Shown piece after piece: positions 14,831 through 22,997 of a stretch of 64,000 bases of DNA. The position numbers and the translations under genes are program-made. The notes beneath the pieces are model-generated. The model was not told the DNA's origin. It worked only from the letters and a program-made list of their open reading frames with translations, and searched no databases. The number at the start of each line of letters is the position of its first letter. Positions within the stretch are counted from its first letter, which is position 1. Origin of the DNA: CAZQXD01 sp964597315 (lineage in GTDB: Bacteria > Pseudomonadota > Gammaproteobacteria > Competibacterales > Competibacteraceae); assembly GCA_964597315.1 (NCBI GenBank), contig CAZQXD010000013.1, positions 15,091-79,090 on the forward strand. Reading direction: 5' to 3'.

Positions 14831-17277
14831 ACCATATCCTGCTGATCGAGAGCAAGACCCGCAACGGTCTGGCCATCATCGAGTCCCTGCGCCGGGAACT
14901 GGATTGCGCGGTGAGCTTTCTCACTTCGGATCTGGCCATGTATCTGGAGGGACGTCCCGTCACGGCTACCCCCCTGGCCCTGGCGGAACAGGTGATCCAG
15001 GTGGCCGATAGCCATGATCTGGAGGCGCTGCGCGAGAGGCTGGCCCGCTTGCACCGGGAGCGGCCCCTGAAGGCGGTGTTCACCCTCAGCGAGGCCCATC
15101 TGCCAATGGCGGCCGCCCTGGCCGAGGATCTGGGACTACCCCATCCCTCCCCCCGGGCCATAGCCCGGGCCAGGGACAAGTCTGAGACCCGTCGGGTCCT
15201 GAGCCAGGCCGGTCTTCCTCAACCCCGCTATACTCTCGCCGACACTCCAGAGGCGGCCCTCGACGCCGCCACGGCCCTGGGCTTTCCGGTGATCGTCAAA
15301 CCCATCGACGGCTACGGCGGTAGCCGGGTGAGCCTGGCCCAAGACCCACCCCAGGTCCTGGCGGCGGCCCGGGCCATTGCCGAGTTCCGGGACTATGGCC
15401 GGGGCCTGCGGGCCGCCGGCAAGATTCTGGTGGAGGACTACCTGCGCGGCCCCGTGGTCAGCGTGGAGATCCTCTCCAGTCGGGGCCGACACCAGGTGCT
15501 GGGCCTCACCAGTCGGCGGTTGTCGCCGCCCCCGGCCATGATCGAAGTGGGGGGCGCTTTCCCCGCCCACTGCGACCGGGAGGAGCAGGTGCGGACCCTG
15601 GGCTGCCAGGCCCTGGATGCCATCGGCTTTACCGACGGCGCCGCCCATATCGAGATTTGCCTCAGCGCCGACGGGCCGAAAATCATCGAGATCAACGGCC
15701 GCCTGATCGGCTACTACATGCCCGAACTGATCCATTTCGCCACCGGCATGGACCCCTACGTGGCTCTGGCCCGGGTGCATCTAGGGGAGCCGCTGGCGCC
15801 GCTGCCGGCCACCGATCGGGTAGGCAGTATCTACTCCCTGTTCTCCACCCGCGACGGGACCATCAGCGCCATCCAGCCCAGTCCCCTGCTTCAGGACCCC
15901 CGGGTGAAATTGTTCCATCTGGCCAGACAGCCGGGAGACCGGATACAGGGCGCCCGGGACAATACCGACCGCATCGGCTTCGTGATGGCGGTGGACGGCG
16001 ACGAACAGGCCAGCCTGGCCTTGGCCAAGGAGGTTGCCGACACCACCACCGTGGCGGTGGACTCCGACCCCCCACGCCAGTCCCTGCTGCTGATCGACCG
16101 GGTGGGCTACCGTCGCTACTGTGACCCACAGGGCCGACCCCATATCGACCCCGACCGTTACGAGCTGTCCCTGATTACCCGTCCGGGCCTCGGCGGCCAG
16201 GCCCCGGCGGCGCGTCGCCCTCATCTGATCGAGATGGATACCGACGACGATGCTCTGCTGGAGCGCCTAGCCGGGACCTTGCTCGACAGCCAGCCCTATC
16301 ACCGAATTCTGGCCTTCTCCGAGCGTTTCCTGGAACCGGCCGCCCGCCTGCGCCAGCGTTTCGGCATCCCCGGCATGCAGCCGGACACCGCCGAGCGGGT
16401 GCGGGACAAGGTAGCCATGAAGGAGGTGTTACGCCAAGCCGGGCTGCGGGTTCCCGAGTTCGCCGATCCCGGGCATCGTCCGGCCCTGGACGCCCTGCTG
16501 GTACGCCATGGCCGGATCGTGCTCAAGCCGCGCCGGGGCATGGGTTCCGCTGGGGTACACATCATCGCCGACCCCGGGCAGTTGGAGGCGGCTCTGAGCC
16601 ACCCGGATTTTCAGCCCGGTCACTACCAGGCCGAGGAATTCATCGAGGGTCCCATGTATCACCTGGACGCGGTGATCCAGGATGGCCGGATCGTGTTCTG
16701 CGCCGCCTTTGAATACCTCACCCAGTGCATCGCCTATGCCGATTCCTCGCCCCTACTGGATGTCTCGGTCACCGACTCTGAACTCAAGGCCCGCCTGGAG
16801 ACATTCAACCAGCAGGTCATTGCCGCCCTGGGAATCCACCAGGGCATGACCCATCACGAAGTATTCGTCCGCCCCGATGGCGAACTGGTGTTCTGTGAGA
16901 TCGCCAACCGGGCCGGCGGGGGCGCCATCGGCCACGGCCTGCGCTGCCTCCACGGGCTGGACCCCTATCGGACCATGGTAGCCCTGGAACTGGGCCAGCC
17001 ACTGCCCCCTCCCAGGCCCCACCCCCGGTTCGACGTGGCCGGCCTGCTGATCATAATGCCCCGGCCCGGCCGACTGGTGGCCGTGAGCGCACCCGAGGAT
17101 TTTCTGGAGCCTTGGGTGCTGCACCGGGACATCCGCCGTCAGGTCGGCGAGCAGCTAGCGGCGCCCCGGATGAGCGGCGACGGCCTGGCCTTTTTCGTGA
17201 TCGGCGGCACCAGTCGGGAGCAGGTCATCGGCCGTCTTCACCAGGTGGTCGAGCGCTTCCAGTGCCGGGTGGAATGA
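14827..17277 (+). CDS. Tandem ATP-grasp ligase (two complete domains)
   Basis: 816 residues carrying two ATP-grasp units. Unit A has KPIDGYGGSRV (about residue 158) and metal-binding EINGRLIGYY (about 288). Unit B has KPRRGMGSAGV (about 567) and EIANRAGGG (about 691). Both keep ATP lysines and metal-ligand Glu/Asn, so both could be active. Such ligases activate a carboxylate as acyl phosphate and join it to an amine or thiol; amino acid ligases of natural-product clusters look like this. It is translationally coupled to the methyltransferase. It is not part of known toxoflavin clusters. Substrates unknown. Confidence 0.9.
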   Translation: MNHILLIESKTRNGLAIIESLRRELDCAVSFLTSDLAMYLEGRPVTATPLALAEQVIQVADSHDLEALRERLARLHRERPLKAVFTLSEAHLPMAAALAEDLGLPHPSPRAIARARDKSETRRVLSQAGLPQPRYTLADTPEAALDAATALGFPVIVKPIDGYGGSRVSLAQDPPQVLAAARAIAEFRDYGRGLRAAGKILVEDYLRGPVVSVEILSSRGRHQVLGLTSRRLSPPPAMIEVGGAFPAHCDREEQVRTLGCQALDAIGFTDGAAHIEICLSADGPKIIEINGRLIGYYMPELIHFATGMDPYVALARVHLGEPLAPLPATDRVGSIYSLFSTRDGTISAIQPSPLLQDPRVKLFHLARQPGDRIQGARDNTDRIGFVMAVDGDEQASLALAKEVADTTTVAVDSDPPRQSLLLIDRVGYRRYCDPQGRPHIDPDRYELSLITRPGLGGQAPAARRPHLIEMDTDDDALLERLAGTLLDSQPYHRILAFSERFLEPAARLRQRFGIPGMQPDTAERVRDKVAMKEVLRQAGLRVPEFADPGHRPALDALLVRHGRIVLKPRRGMGSAGVHIIADPGQLEAALSHPDFQPGHYQAEEFIEGPMYHLDAVIQDGRIVFCAAFEYLTQCIAYADSSPLLDVSVTDSELKARLETFNQQVIAALGIHQGMTHHEVFVRPDGELVFCEIANRAGGGAIGHGLRCLHGLDPYRTMVALELGQPLPPPRPHPRFDVAGLLIIMPRPGRLVAVSAPEDFLEPWVLHRDIRRQVGEQLAAPRMSGDGLAFFVIGGTSREQVIGRLHQVVERFQCRVE

Positions 17278-17348
17278 CGCCCCCCGCCCGCAGTTCCATG
17301 ACCCCGTTCGGCATTCCCGGGCGGGCTGAACAGAGGATTTTGAAAACC

Positions 17349-18566
17349 ATGCCAACAATGCAAGCGAATTTGTGGAAAATCATAATTTTACGGGTGTCCT
17401 GGGCAATGATCGTGCTCCAGGCCATCATGGCGCCGTTTTTCCTCGCCAAGGGTCTGTCCCTACAAGACATCTTTCTTGTGCAGGCGCTGTTCGGGCTGAC
17501 CCTGAGCCTGTGCGAGTTGCCCAGCGGCGCCCTGTCGGATCTGCTGGGTCGGCGCCGGACCTTGATCCTGGCGGCCCTGTGTCGGGGCCTGGGGGGCACC
17601 GGGCTGGTGTTCTTGGACGGGTTTTGGGGCATGGTGGTGGCCTATCTGTTCATCGCCCTGGGCAACAGCCTGTTTTCCGGCACCGATATCGCTGCCTTGA
17701 GCGAAAGCCACCGGGGCATGAGCAGCCCCAAGCGCAGCCTCAAAAGCTACCTGGGCACGGTGTTCTTCCTCAGTTTCTCCGCCGCCACTGTCACCGCCCT
17801 GATCGGCAGCCAGTTCGCCGCCCAGTCCCTGGAACTGGCGGCGGTGGTCAATATGCTCATCGCCTGGCTGGCCCTGCCGGTGGCCTGCACGGTGCGGGAG
17901 ACCATGACCGCGCCCAGCCCGGCGGAGCTGGAGCAGCGACTCCACCAGCGGGTCAGAGGCTTATTCAATGACGTTGTGGACCTGCACCGACAAAGCCGAC
18001 GCTTGCGTCTGACCCTGCTGGCCATGGCCGGGTACGGACTGGCCCCCGCCATCGCCTTATATGCCTATCAGGGGTTGTGGCTGGAATGGCGCTTTCCCCT
18101 GGAATGGTTCGGCTTTATCTTCGCCGCGCAAAGCCTGGTGACCGCCTTCTGTTCCCGGCTGATCGAACCCTTTTACAACCGCGTCGGCTATCAGTCGACC
18201 CTGTTCACCCTGGCGGGTTTGACCGTCAGCGCCTTTCTGCTGGCCGCCGCGCCCCTGGCCTGGATGGCGGTGGCTTCGGTGCTGTTGGTGGGCACCGTGT
18301 CCGGGTTCACCAAAGTCATCTTCAACGATGAACTCAACAGCCAGATCCCGGACCGGGTGCGGGCTACGATCAACTCCCTGGTGAATCTGCTGACTCGGCT
18401 GATGGTGTTTGTGGCCGGTCCTCTGGTGGGTTATTTCGCCCAGGCCCACGGTTTTGCCCCGGTTTTCCTGACCCTGGGGTTGGCCTTCGTGGGGCTGTTT
18501 CTGTTCATCACCCTGCCCCTGATCGTGATGGGGCCTAGTGCAGAAGGGGAGGTGGTCTATGACTAA
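17349..18566 (+). CDS. MFS transporter, probable product exporter
   Basis: About 405 residues with roughly 12 hydrophobic segments. Motif A between helices 2 and 3 reads GALSDLLGRRRTL, a clear major facilitator signature. Placed inside the biosynthetic run, it is the natural candidate for product export or self-protection, taking the place of the RND exporter of Burkholderia toxoflavin producers. Start choice: ATG 17349 follows agagga and leaves a short N-terminus before helix 1; an ATG at 17274 overlaps the upstream stop by 4 nt and would add 25 residues. The end overlaps the next gene by 8 nt. Confidence 0.9.
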   Translation: MPTMQANLWKIIILRVSWAMIVLQAIMAPFFLAKGLSLQDIFLVQALFGLTLSLCELPSGALSDLLGRRRTLILAALCRGLGGTGLVFLDGFWGMVVAYLFIALGNSLFSGTDIAALSESHRGMSSPKRSLKSYLGTVFFLSFSAATVTALIGSQFAAQSLELAAVVNMLIAWLALPVACTVRETMTAPSPAELEQRLHQRVRGLFNDVVDLHRQSRRLRLTLLAMAGYGLAPAIALYAYQGLWLEWRFPLEWFGFIFAAQSLVTAFCSRLIEPFYNRVGYQSTLFTLAGLTVSAFLLAAAPLAWMAVASVLLVGTVSGFTKVIFNDELNSQIPDRVRATINSLVNLLTRLMVFVAGPLVGYFAQAHGFAPVFLTLGLAFVGLFLFITLPLIVMGPSAEGEVVYD

Positions 18567-19752
18567 GCCACGGTTTCTGCTGATCGGCGGCTGGCCGGAA
18601 ATCGTCGAAAAACTGGCCCGGCTGGAGGTGGAGATCACCTTGTTCCACGGGGAGTCTTTTGCAAACGACAGCCCCGTGCCCCGGTTGTGCAGGCAAGTAA
18701 TCCAGGTGGACACTCGGGATGCCGATGCCTGCCTGGAGGCGGCCCGATCCCTGCACCGAGAGCGGCCTTTCACGGCGGTGTACGCCATCCGCGAGCTGGA
18801 TTTGCCCAGCGCTTCCCGGGTGGGGGAAGTCCTGGGCATCCGCTGCAATCCATCCCAGGCCGTGGCGTTGAGCCGCGACAAGGCGGCCATGCGCCGGGCC
18901 TTGGCCGGCACTGGCCTGGATACGGTGCCCTGGGCGGCTCCGGGTCGGCTGGACGAGGCCCGGGAAGCCCTGGTCGGCATCGGCTGTCCGGCCATCCTGA
19001 AACCGGCTCGGGGAGTGGGTAGTCAGCATATCGTGCTACTGCAAGAGCCTCGGGACCTGGACCGGTCCTGGTCCGCCCAGGACCAGCCCTGGATCATCGA
19101 ACAGTATCTGGGGGGGCAGGAGTACAGCGTCGAGTTCGTTACTCTGAATGGCCGCCATTATCCCCTGGGCATCACCGAGAAACGCATTTCGGGGGAACCC
19201 CATTTTTACGAGACCGGCCATGTGTTCCCGGCCCGGCTGCCAGAGCCGGTGGGCGCGAAAGTTCTGGCCGCCGTGGACGCCCTGCTGGACCGCCTCGGCC
19301 ATCGCTTCGGCATGAGCCATACCGAGATCAAGCTGGACGGGGAGACCGTGCATATCCTGGAAACCCATACCCGGCCAGGGGGCGACCGCATCTGGAAACT
19401 GGTGGAATTGGCCACCGGGGTGGACGCCGTCAGCCTGACCTTCCGATCTCTGCTAGGGGAGCGGGTGGCGCCCCCTCAGACCCTGGCCGGGCGGGCGGCG
19501 GCGGTAGGATTCTTCCATGGTCGGGGCGGCGCCGTGAGGGAGGTTCGGGGTCTGGCCCAGGCCCGGGCCTTGCCTGGCGTGTGGCTGGTTTCGGTCACCG
19601 CCCAAGAGGGCCAGACCCTGTCCCCCACCTGCTCCTCGGATACCCGTTACGGTTTTGTGGTCACCCACGCCGACACCCGGACCCAGGCCGTGGCGAGCCT
19701 GGAGCGGGCGCTGGCCACGGTGGTCATTGATACTGGGGAGTCCAGCCCATGA
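18559..19752 (+). CDS. Single-domain ATP-grasp ligase
   Basis: 397 residues. The ATP-grasp core runs from about residue 105: SRDKAAMRRAL, ILKPARGVGSQHIV (about 148), IIEQYLGGQEYSVE and ETHTRPGGDRIW (about 271), the last being the metal-binding loop. The layout resembles the carboxylate-amine ligases of the upstream tandem protein, so the two may share ancestry and act in sequence. The ribosome site ggggagg lies inside the end of the MFS gene. It gives the cluster a third ATP-grasp domain, enough for two or three amide-type bonds. Substrate unknown. Confidence 0.9.
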   Translation: MTKPRFLLIGGWPEIVEKLARLEVEITLFHGESFANDSPVPRLCRQVIQVDTRDADACLEAARSLHRERPFTAVYAIRELDLPSASRVGEVLGIRCNPSQAVALSRDKAAMRRALAGTGLDTVPWAAPGRLDEAREALVGIGCPAILKPARGVGSQHIVLLQEPRDLDRSWSAQDQPWIIEQYLGGQEYSVEFVTLNGRHYPLGITEKRISGEPHFYETGHVFPARLPEPVGAKVLAAVDALLDRLGHRFGMSHTEIKLDGETVHILETHTRPGGDRIWKLVELATGVDAVSLTFRSLLGERVAPPQTLAGRAAAVGFFHGRGGAVREVRGLAQARALPGVWLVSVTAQEGQTLSPTCSSDTRYGFVVTHADTRTQAVASLERALATVVIDTGESSP

Positions 19753-21053
19753 CACTGGCTCCGGGATATAGCCTGGCCGGGGTTCTGAACCGGGCCTTGG
19801 GCCGGGCCGAACCGGCGCCCCGTCCCACTGCCCTGGACCCGACGGCGGTGGATGCCTACTGGATGGGGGAGGCGCTGGGAGAGGCCATGGCGGGCAACGG
19901 CCGCGCCAATCCCAATCCGGCGGTGGGCTGCGTCATCGTCCGGGACGGGGAGTGCATCGCCCGGGGCGCCACCGAGGCTTACGGGGGCCGTCACGCCGAG
20001 CGGGTGGCTCTGGACAGTCTAACCGACCCGGCCGCCGCCCGGGGCGCCACCCTGTACTGCACCTTGGAGCCGTGCTGCCATCAGGGCCGTCAGCCCCCCT
20101 GCGTGAACCGGGTGCTGGAGGCGGGCATCGCCCGCTGTGTCATCGCCGTCGCCGACCCCAACCCCCTGGTGGACCAGCAGGGCATTCGGAAACTGCGCCG
20201 ACACGGGGTGGAGGTCAGGGTAGGGGTGCTGGCGGACGAGGTTGGGGCCTGGCATCTGCCGTTTCTCCATTGGCAGCGGCGGCGGCGGCCATTGCTGGCG
20301 GCCAAATGGGCCCAGACACTGGATGGTCAGCTTGCCTACGATGCGGGACAGCCCCGCTGGCTCTCCAACCGCCTGTCCCGGGGTTATGCCCACTGGCTGC
20401 GACAGCGCTATGACGGCATTTTGATCGGCGCCGGCACCGCCCTGGCCGACCGGCCCAGCCTAACGGTGCGGGATTGCCCGCCGCCCCATGCCCATCACCC
20501 CCATCGTATCGTGTTCGATCCCAACGGCCGGGTGTTGCGCTGCGACGCCGCCACCTGGGCGGCTCTGGGCGAAACCCTGTTTTCGGCCCAGGCGACGACC
20601 CTGCTGGCCTGTGGCGAGGCCACCTTGGGAAGGCCGGTGGCCGCTCGTCTGCGGGACCTGGCCCGTCGTGGCACGGCGCGGCTGCTGCCCATACCGGACG
20701 GGGAGGGCGATCCCCTGAACTGGGTCCTGTCCCAGGCCGGGGAGGCCCTGGCCGGGGACGCGCCGCCTCTGCACAGTGTGCTGCTTGAGGGGGGGCCACG
20801 GCTGTTGTCCCAGTGCTTCGCCCGGGAACTGGTGGACTTGGCCCATGTGTTCATCGCACCCTATCTGGGGGGCGGCGCCCGGCACCGTCTGAGCCTGGAG
20901 GCGCCGCTGATCGAGGGGTTGGGCTTTCATCTCGCGGCCAGCCATGCGTTGGACAACGACTTGCTGGTGGAGTATCTGCGGAGCGATATGGGCATTGGGC
21001 ACATGGGTCCGCGATCCTCTCTTGTCCCGGCGGGGGAGGCTCAGAGGCTCTAA
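19749..21053 (+). CDS. toxE: Bifunctional pyrimidine deaminase/reductase RibD, ToxE-like
   Basis: 434 residues against about 370 for E. coli RibD, with a ~35-residue N-terminal extension and a longer tail. Deaminase zinc site: H82 in GGRHAERVAL with proton shuttle E84, and C109 and C118 in EPCCHQGRQPPC. The reductase domain is also intact (KWAQTLDGQLAY, LIGAGTALADRPSLTVR, LLEGGPRLLSQ). It would deaminate the GTP cyclohydrolase II product. In toxoflavin synthesis this is ToxE. It overlaps the ATP-grasp gene by 4 nt. It could also serve riboflavin synthesis, but the other rib genes are not here. Confidence 0.92.
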   Translation: MTLAPGYSLAGVLNRALGRAEPAPRPTALDPTAVDAYWMGEALGEAMAGNGRANPNPAVGCVIVRDGECIARGATEAYGGRHAERVALDSLTDPAAARGATLYCTLEPCCHQGRQPPCVNRVLEAGIARCVIAVADPNPLVDQQGIRKLRRHGVEVRVGVLADEVGAWHLPFLHWQRRRRPLLAAKWAQTLDGQLAYDAGQPRWLSNRLSRGYAHWLRQRYDGILIGAGTALADRPSLTVRDCPPPHAHHPHRIVFDPNGRVLRCDAATWAALGETLFSAQATTLLACGEATLGRPVAARLRDLARRGTARLLPIPDGEGDPLNWVLSQAGEALAGDAPPLHSVLLEGGPRLLSQCFARELVDLAHVFIAPYLGGGARHRLSLEAPLIEGLGFHLAASHALDNDLLVEYLRSDMGIGHMGPRSSLVPAGEAQRL

Positions 21054-21069
21054 CCCGCTCAACCTCGAA

Positions 21070-21100
21070 AATCCCCCTGGCCCGAAGGAGGGGGTTTAGC
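21070..21100 (+). terminator. Possible weak terminator at the end of the biosynthetic block
   Basis: A short hairpin, ccccct at 21073-21078 pairing with aggggg at 21089-21094, is followed by only three T. A second perfect hairpin, ggcggc-gctt-gccgcc, lies at 21141-21156 without a T run. Either could slow transcription before cca, which looks like the first housekeeping gene on this side. Confidence 0.35.
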
Positions 21101-21217
21101 ATTTCTGTGGTCAAGTACATTATATTCCATCACTTGGCGTGGCGGCGCTTGCCGCCCTTGAGCAAACGGCGTCGATGAGTGGCGGTATTGGTGAACGAAG
21201 TGGCGATGGGGAACAAC

Positions 21218-22447
21218 ATGGACATCTATCTGGTGGGAGGCGCGGTGCGCGATGAGCTTCTGGGCCGCCCAGTCGGGGAACGGGACTGGGTGGTGGTGGG
21301 CGCTAGCCCTCGGGAGTTGCTGGACCAGGGCTTCAAACAGGTGGGCAAGGATTTTCCGGTGTTCCTGCATCCAGAAACCCACGAGGAATACGCCCTGGCG
21401 CGCACCGAGCGCAAGACCGCTCCGGGCTATTACGGCTTCGCCATCGACGCCTCTTCGACGGTCACCCTGGAGGAGGATTTGCGACGCCGAGACCTGACCG
21501 TTAACGCCATGGCCCGGGATAGGGAAGGCCGACTGGTGGACCCTTATGGGGGCGCCGCTGATTTGGCGGCGCGGCGGCTGCGCCATATGTCCCCGGCCTT
21601 TGCCGAGGACCCGGTGCGGGTGTTGCGGGTGGCCCGCTTCGCCGCCCGTTACGGACCCCTGGGGTTTCAGGTGGCCGACGAGACCCTGGAACTGATGCGC
21701 GCCATGGTGGATTCGGGCGAAGTGGACGCCCTAGTGGCGGAGCGGGTTTGGGCGGAGACGGTCAGGGCCCTGGGCGAGGCCCAACCCCGGCGGTTTGTGG
21801 AGGTACTGCGGGATTGCGGCGCTCTGGCCCGGGTGTTCCCGGAGCTGGACCGGTTGTTCGGCGTACCTCAGCCGGAGCGCCATCACCCGGAAGTGGACAC
21901 GGGCGTTCATCTGCTGTTGTGCCTGGATCAGGCGGTGCGTCTGGGGCTAGACATCCCGGCCCGGTTCGCGGTGCTGGTCCACGATCTGGGCAAAGGCCTC
22001 ACCCCCATGGATCAATGGCCCCGGCATATCGGCCATGAATCCCGAGGCGCGAAGTTGGTCAGAGAGTTCTGTCAGCGGCTGCGGGTTCCCAACGAGTACC
22101 GTGACCTGGCGGCCCTGGTGGCCGAATACCACACCCATTGCCACCGGGCGCTGGAACTGCGCCCGATCACCCTGCTGAAAGTCTTGCAAGCCCTGGACGG
22201 CTTTCGCAAGCCCGATCGGCTGCGGCGGTTTTTGGGGGCTTGCGAGGCGGATGCCCGGGGTCGGGCCGGTCTGGAGGATCGGGACTACCCCCAGGCGGCG
22301 CTGGTGGATCAGGCCCTGACGGCGGCCCGGGCGGTGGCCGTGGAGCCACTGGTGGCCCGTGGCCTACGGGGCGAGGCGCTGGTCCAGGCTATTGTTCGGG
22401 AGCGGCGCCAGGCGATAGCTGGCGTCATGGAGACATTCAGAAACTGA
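21218..22447 (+). CDS. cca: CCA-adding tRNA nucleotidyltransferase
   Basis: 409 residues, matching gammaproteobacterial Cca (about 412). It adds or repairs the 3' CCA of tRNAs. N-terminal MDIYLVGGAVRDELLGR and ERDWVVVGAS form the nucleotidyltransferase core, RRRDLTVNAMA is the template-region motif, and the C-terminal HD phosphohydrolase part shows VLVHDLGKGL. The ATG at 21218 gives the family-typical start; the frame extends to a GTG at 21179 with non-conserved residues. It is a housekeeping gene that marks the right border of the accessory block. Confidence 0.95.
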   Translation: MDIYLVGGAVRDELLGRPVGERDWVVVGASPRELLDQGFKQVGKDFPVFLHPETHEEYALARTERKTAPGYYGFAIDASSTVTLEEDLRRRDLTVNAMARDREGRLVDPYGGAADLAARRLRHMSPAFAEDPVRVLRVARFAARYGPLGFQVADETLELMRAMVDSGEVDALVAERVWAETVRALGEAQPRRFVEVLRDCGALARVFPELDRLFGVPQPERHHPEVDTGVHLLLCLDQAVRLGLDIPARFAVLVHDLGKGLTPMDQWPRHIGHESRGAKLVREFCQRLRVPNEYRDLAALVAEYHTHCHRALELRPITLLKVLQALDGFRKPDRLRRFLGACEADARGRAGLEDRDYPQAALVDQALTAARAVAVEPLVARGLRGEALVQAIVRERRQAIAGVMETFRN

Positions 22448-22455
22448 AAAAAAAG

Positions 22456-22487
22456 AACCGTCCGCCCAGGGCAAGGCGGACGGTTTT
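22456..22487 (+). terminator. Bidirectional rho-independent terminator after cca
   Basis: Stem aaccgtccgcc at 22456-22466 pairs with ggcggacggtt at 22475-22485 around an 8-nt loop, followed by t on the plus strand and preceded by a run of a that serves the minus strand. It sits between the converging ends of cca and the phasin-like gene. Confidence 0.85.
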
Positions 22488-22499
22488 CCCAACGCGGGT

Positions 22500-22853
22500 T
22501 CAGGCGGCTTTGCCGACGGCGGCCTTGCCGGGCGCGGCTGCCTTACCGCTCACCTCGTCAACCAGTTTGAGATTAGAAACTATGGACCCGTCCCGTGGCG
22601 TGATGGCCAACGCGGACAGGTTTTTGGCATCTTGTGAAAGCAACTGCCGCAATTGAGCGGCGGCCTGGATGAGGTCGTCCCAGAATTCGGTGCGTATCCT
22701 CTTCAGTCCGGCATCCATATAGCGGCCCCGTGCGTCAATCTGGAATAGGTCTAGCCGTTGCCACTGGGCCACAATCCGTCGCTTGACTTCGGTCCAGGGT
22801 TCCCAGACCAGCCGGGTTTGTTCGAACGGATTGCAAAAACCTTGAAATTCCAT
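22500..22853 (-). CDS. Phasin-like small protein
   Basis: 117 residues, predicted mostly helical. It has an amphipathic middle (WDDLIQAAAQLRQLLSQDAK) and a low-complexity Ala/Lys/Gly tail (GKAAAPGKAAVGKAA), the composition seen in phasins and other polyhydroxyalkanoate granule proteins; a second, clearer phasin lies at 38144. The ATG at 22853 is preferred to a GTG three codons upstream because of a ggtg ribosome-like site. It ends just beyond the bidirectional terminator. The match to a named family is weak. Confidence 0.6.
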   Translation of the reverse strand: MEFQGFCNPFEQTRLVWEPWTEVKRRIVAQWQRLDLFQIDARGRYMDAGLKRIRTEFWDDLIQAAAQLRQLLSQDAKNLSALAITPRDGSIVSNLKLVDEVSGKAAAPGKAAVGKAA

Positions 22854-22997
22854 AATCACCATTATTCAGCATTCGAAACATGCGGTGGTCGGTGCTGATG
22901 GACGAATCATAAGGATTCATGGGCGTATCAACCATTGGGAATTACAAGCTGTGGGTATATGGTTTTCCCGTAGCTGTTCAAAAAAATTGGTCACACA

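Noticed and set aside
11201..21053. A dispersed riboflavin operon (ribA, ribD)
   Set aside because: ribB, ribE and ribH are absent, and WD40, FGE-fold and methyltransferase genes accompany them, which fits toxoflavin-type synthesis.
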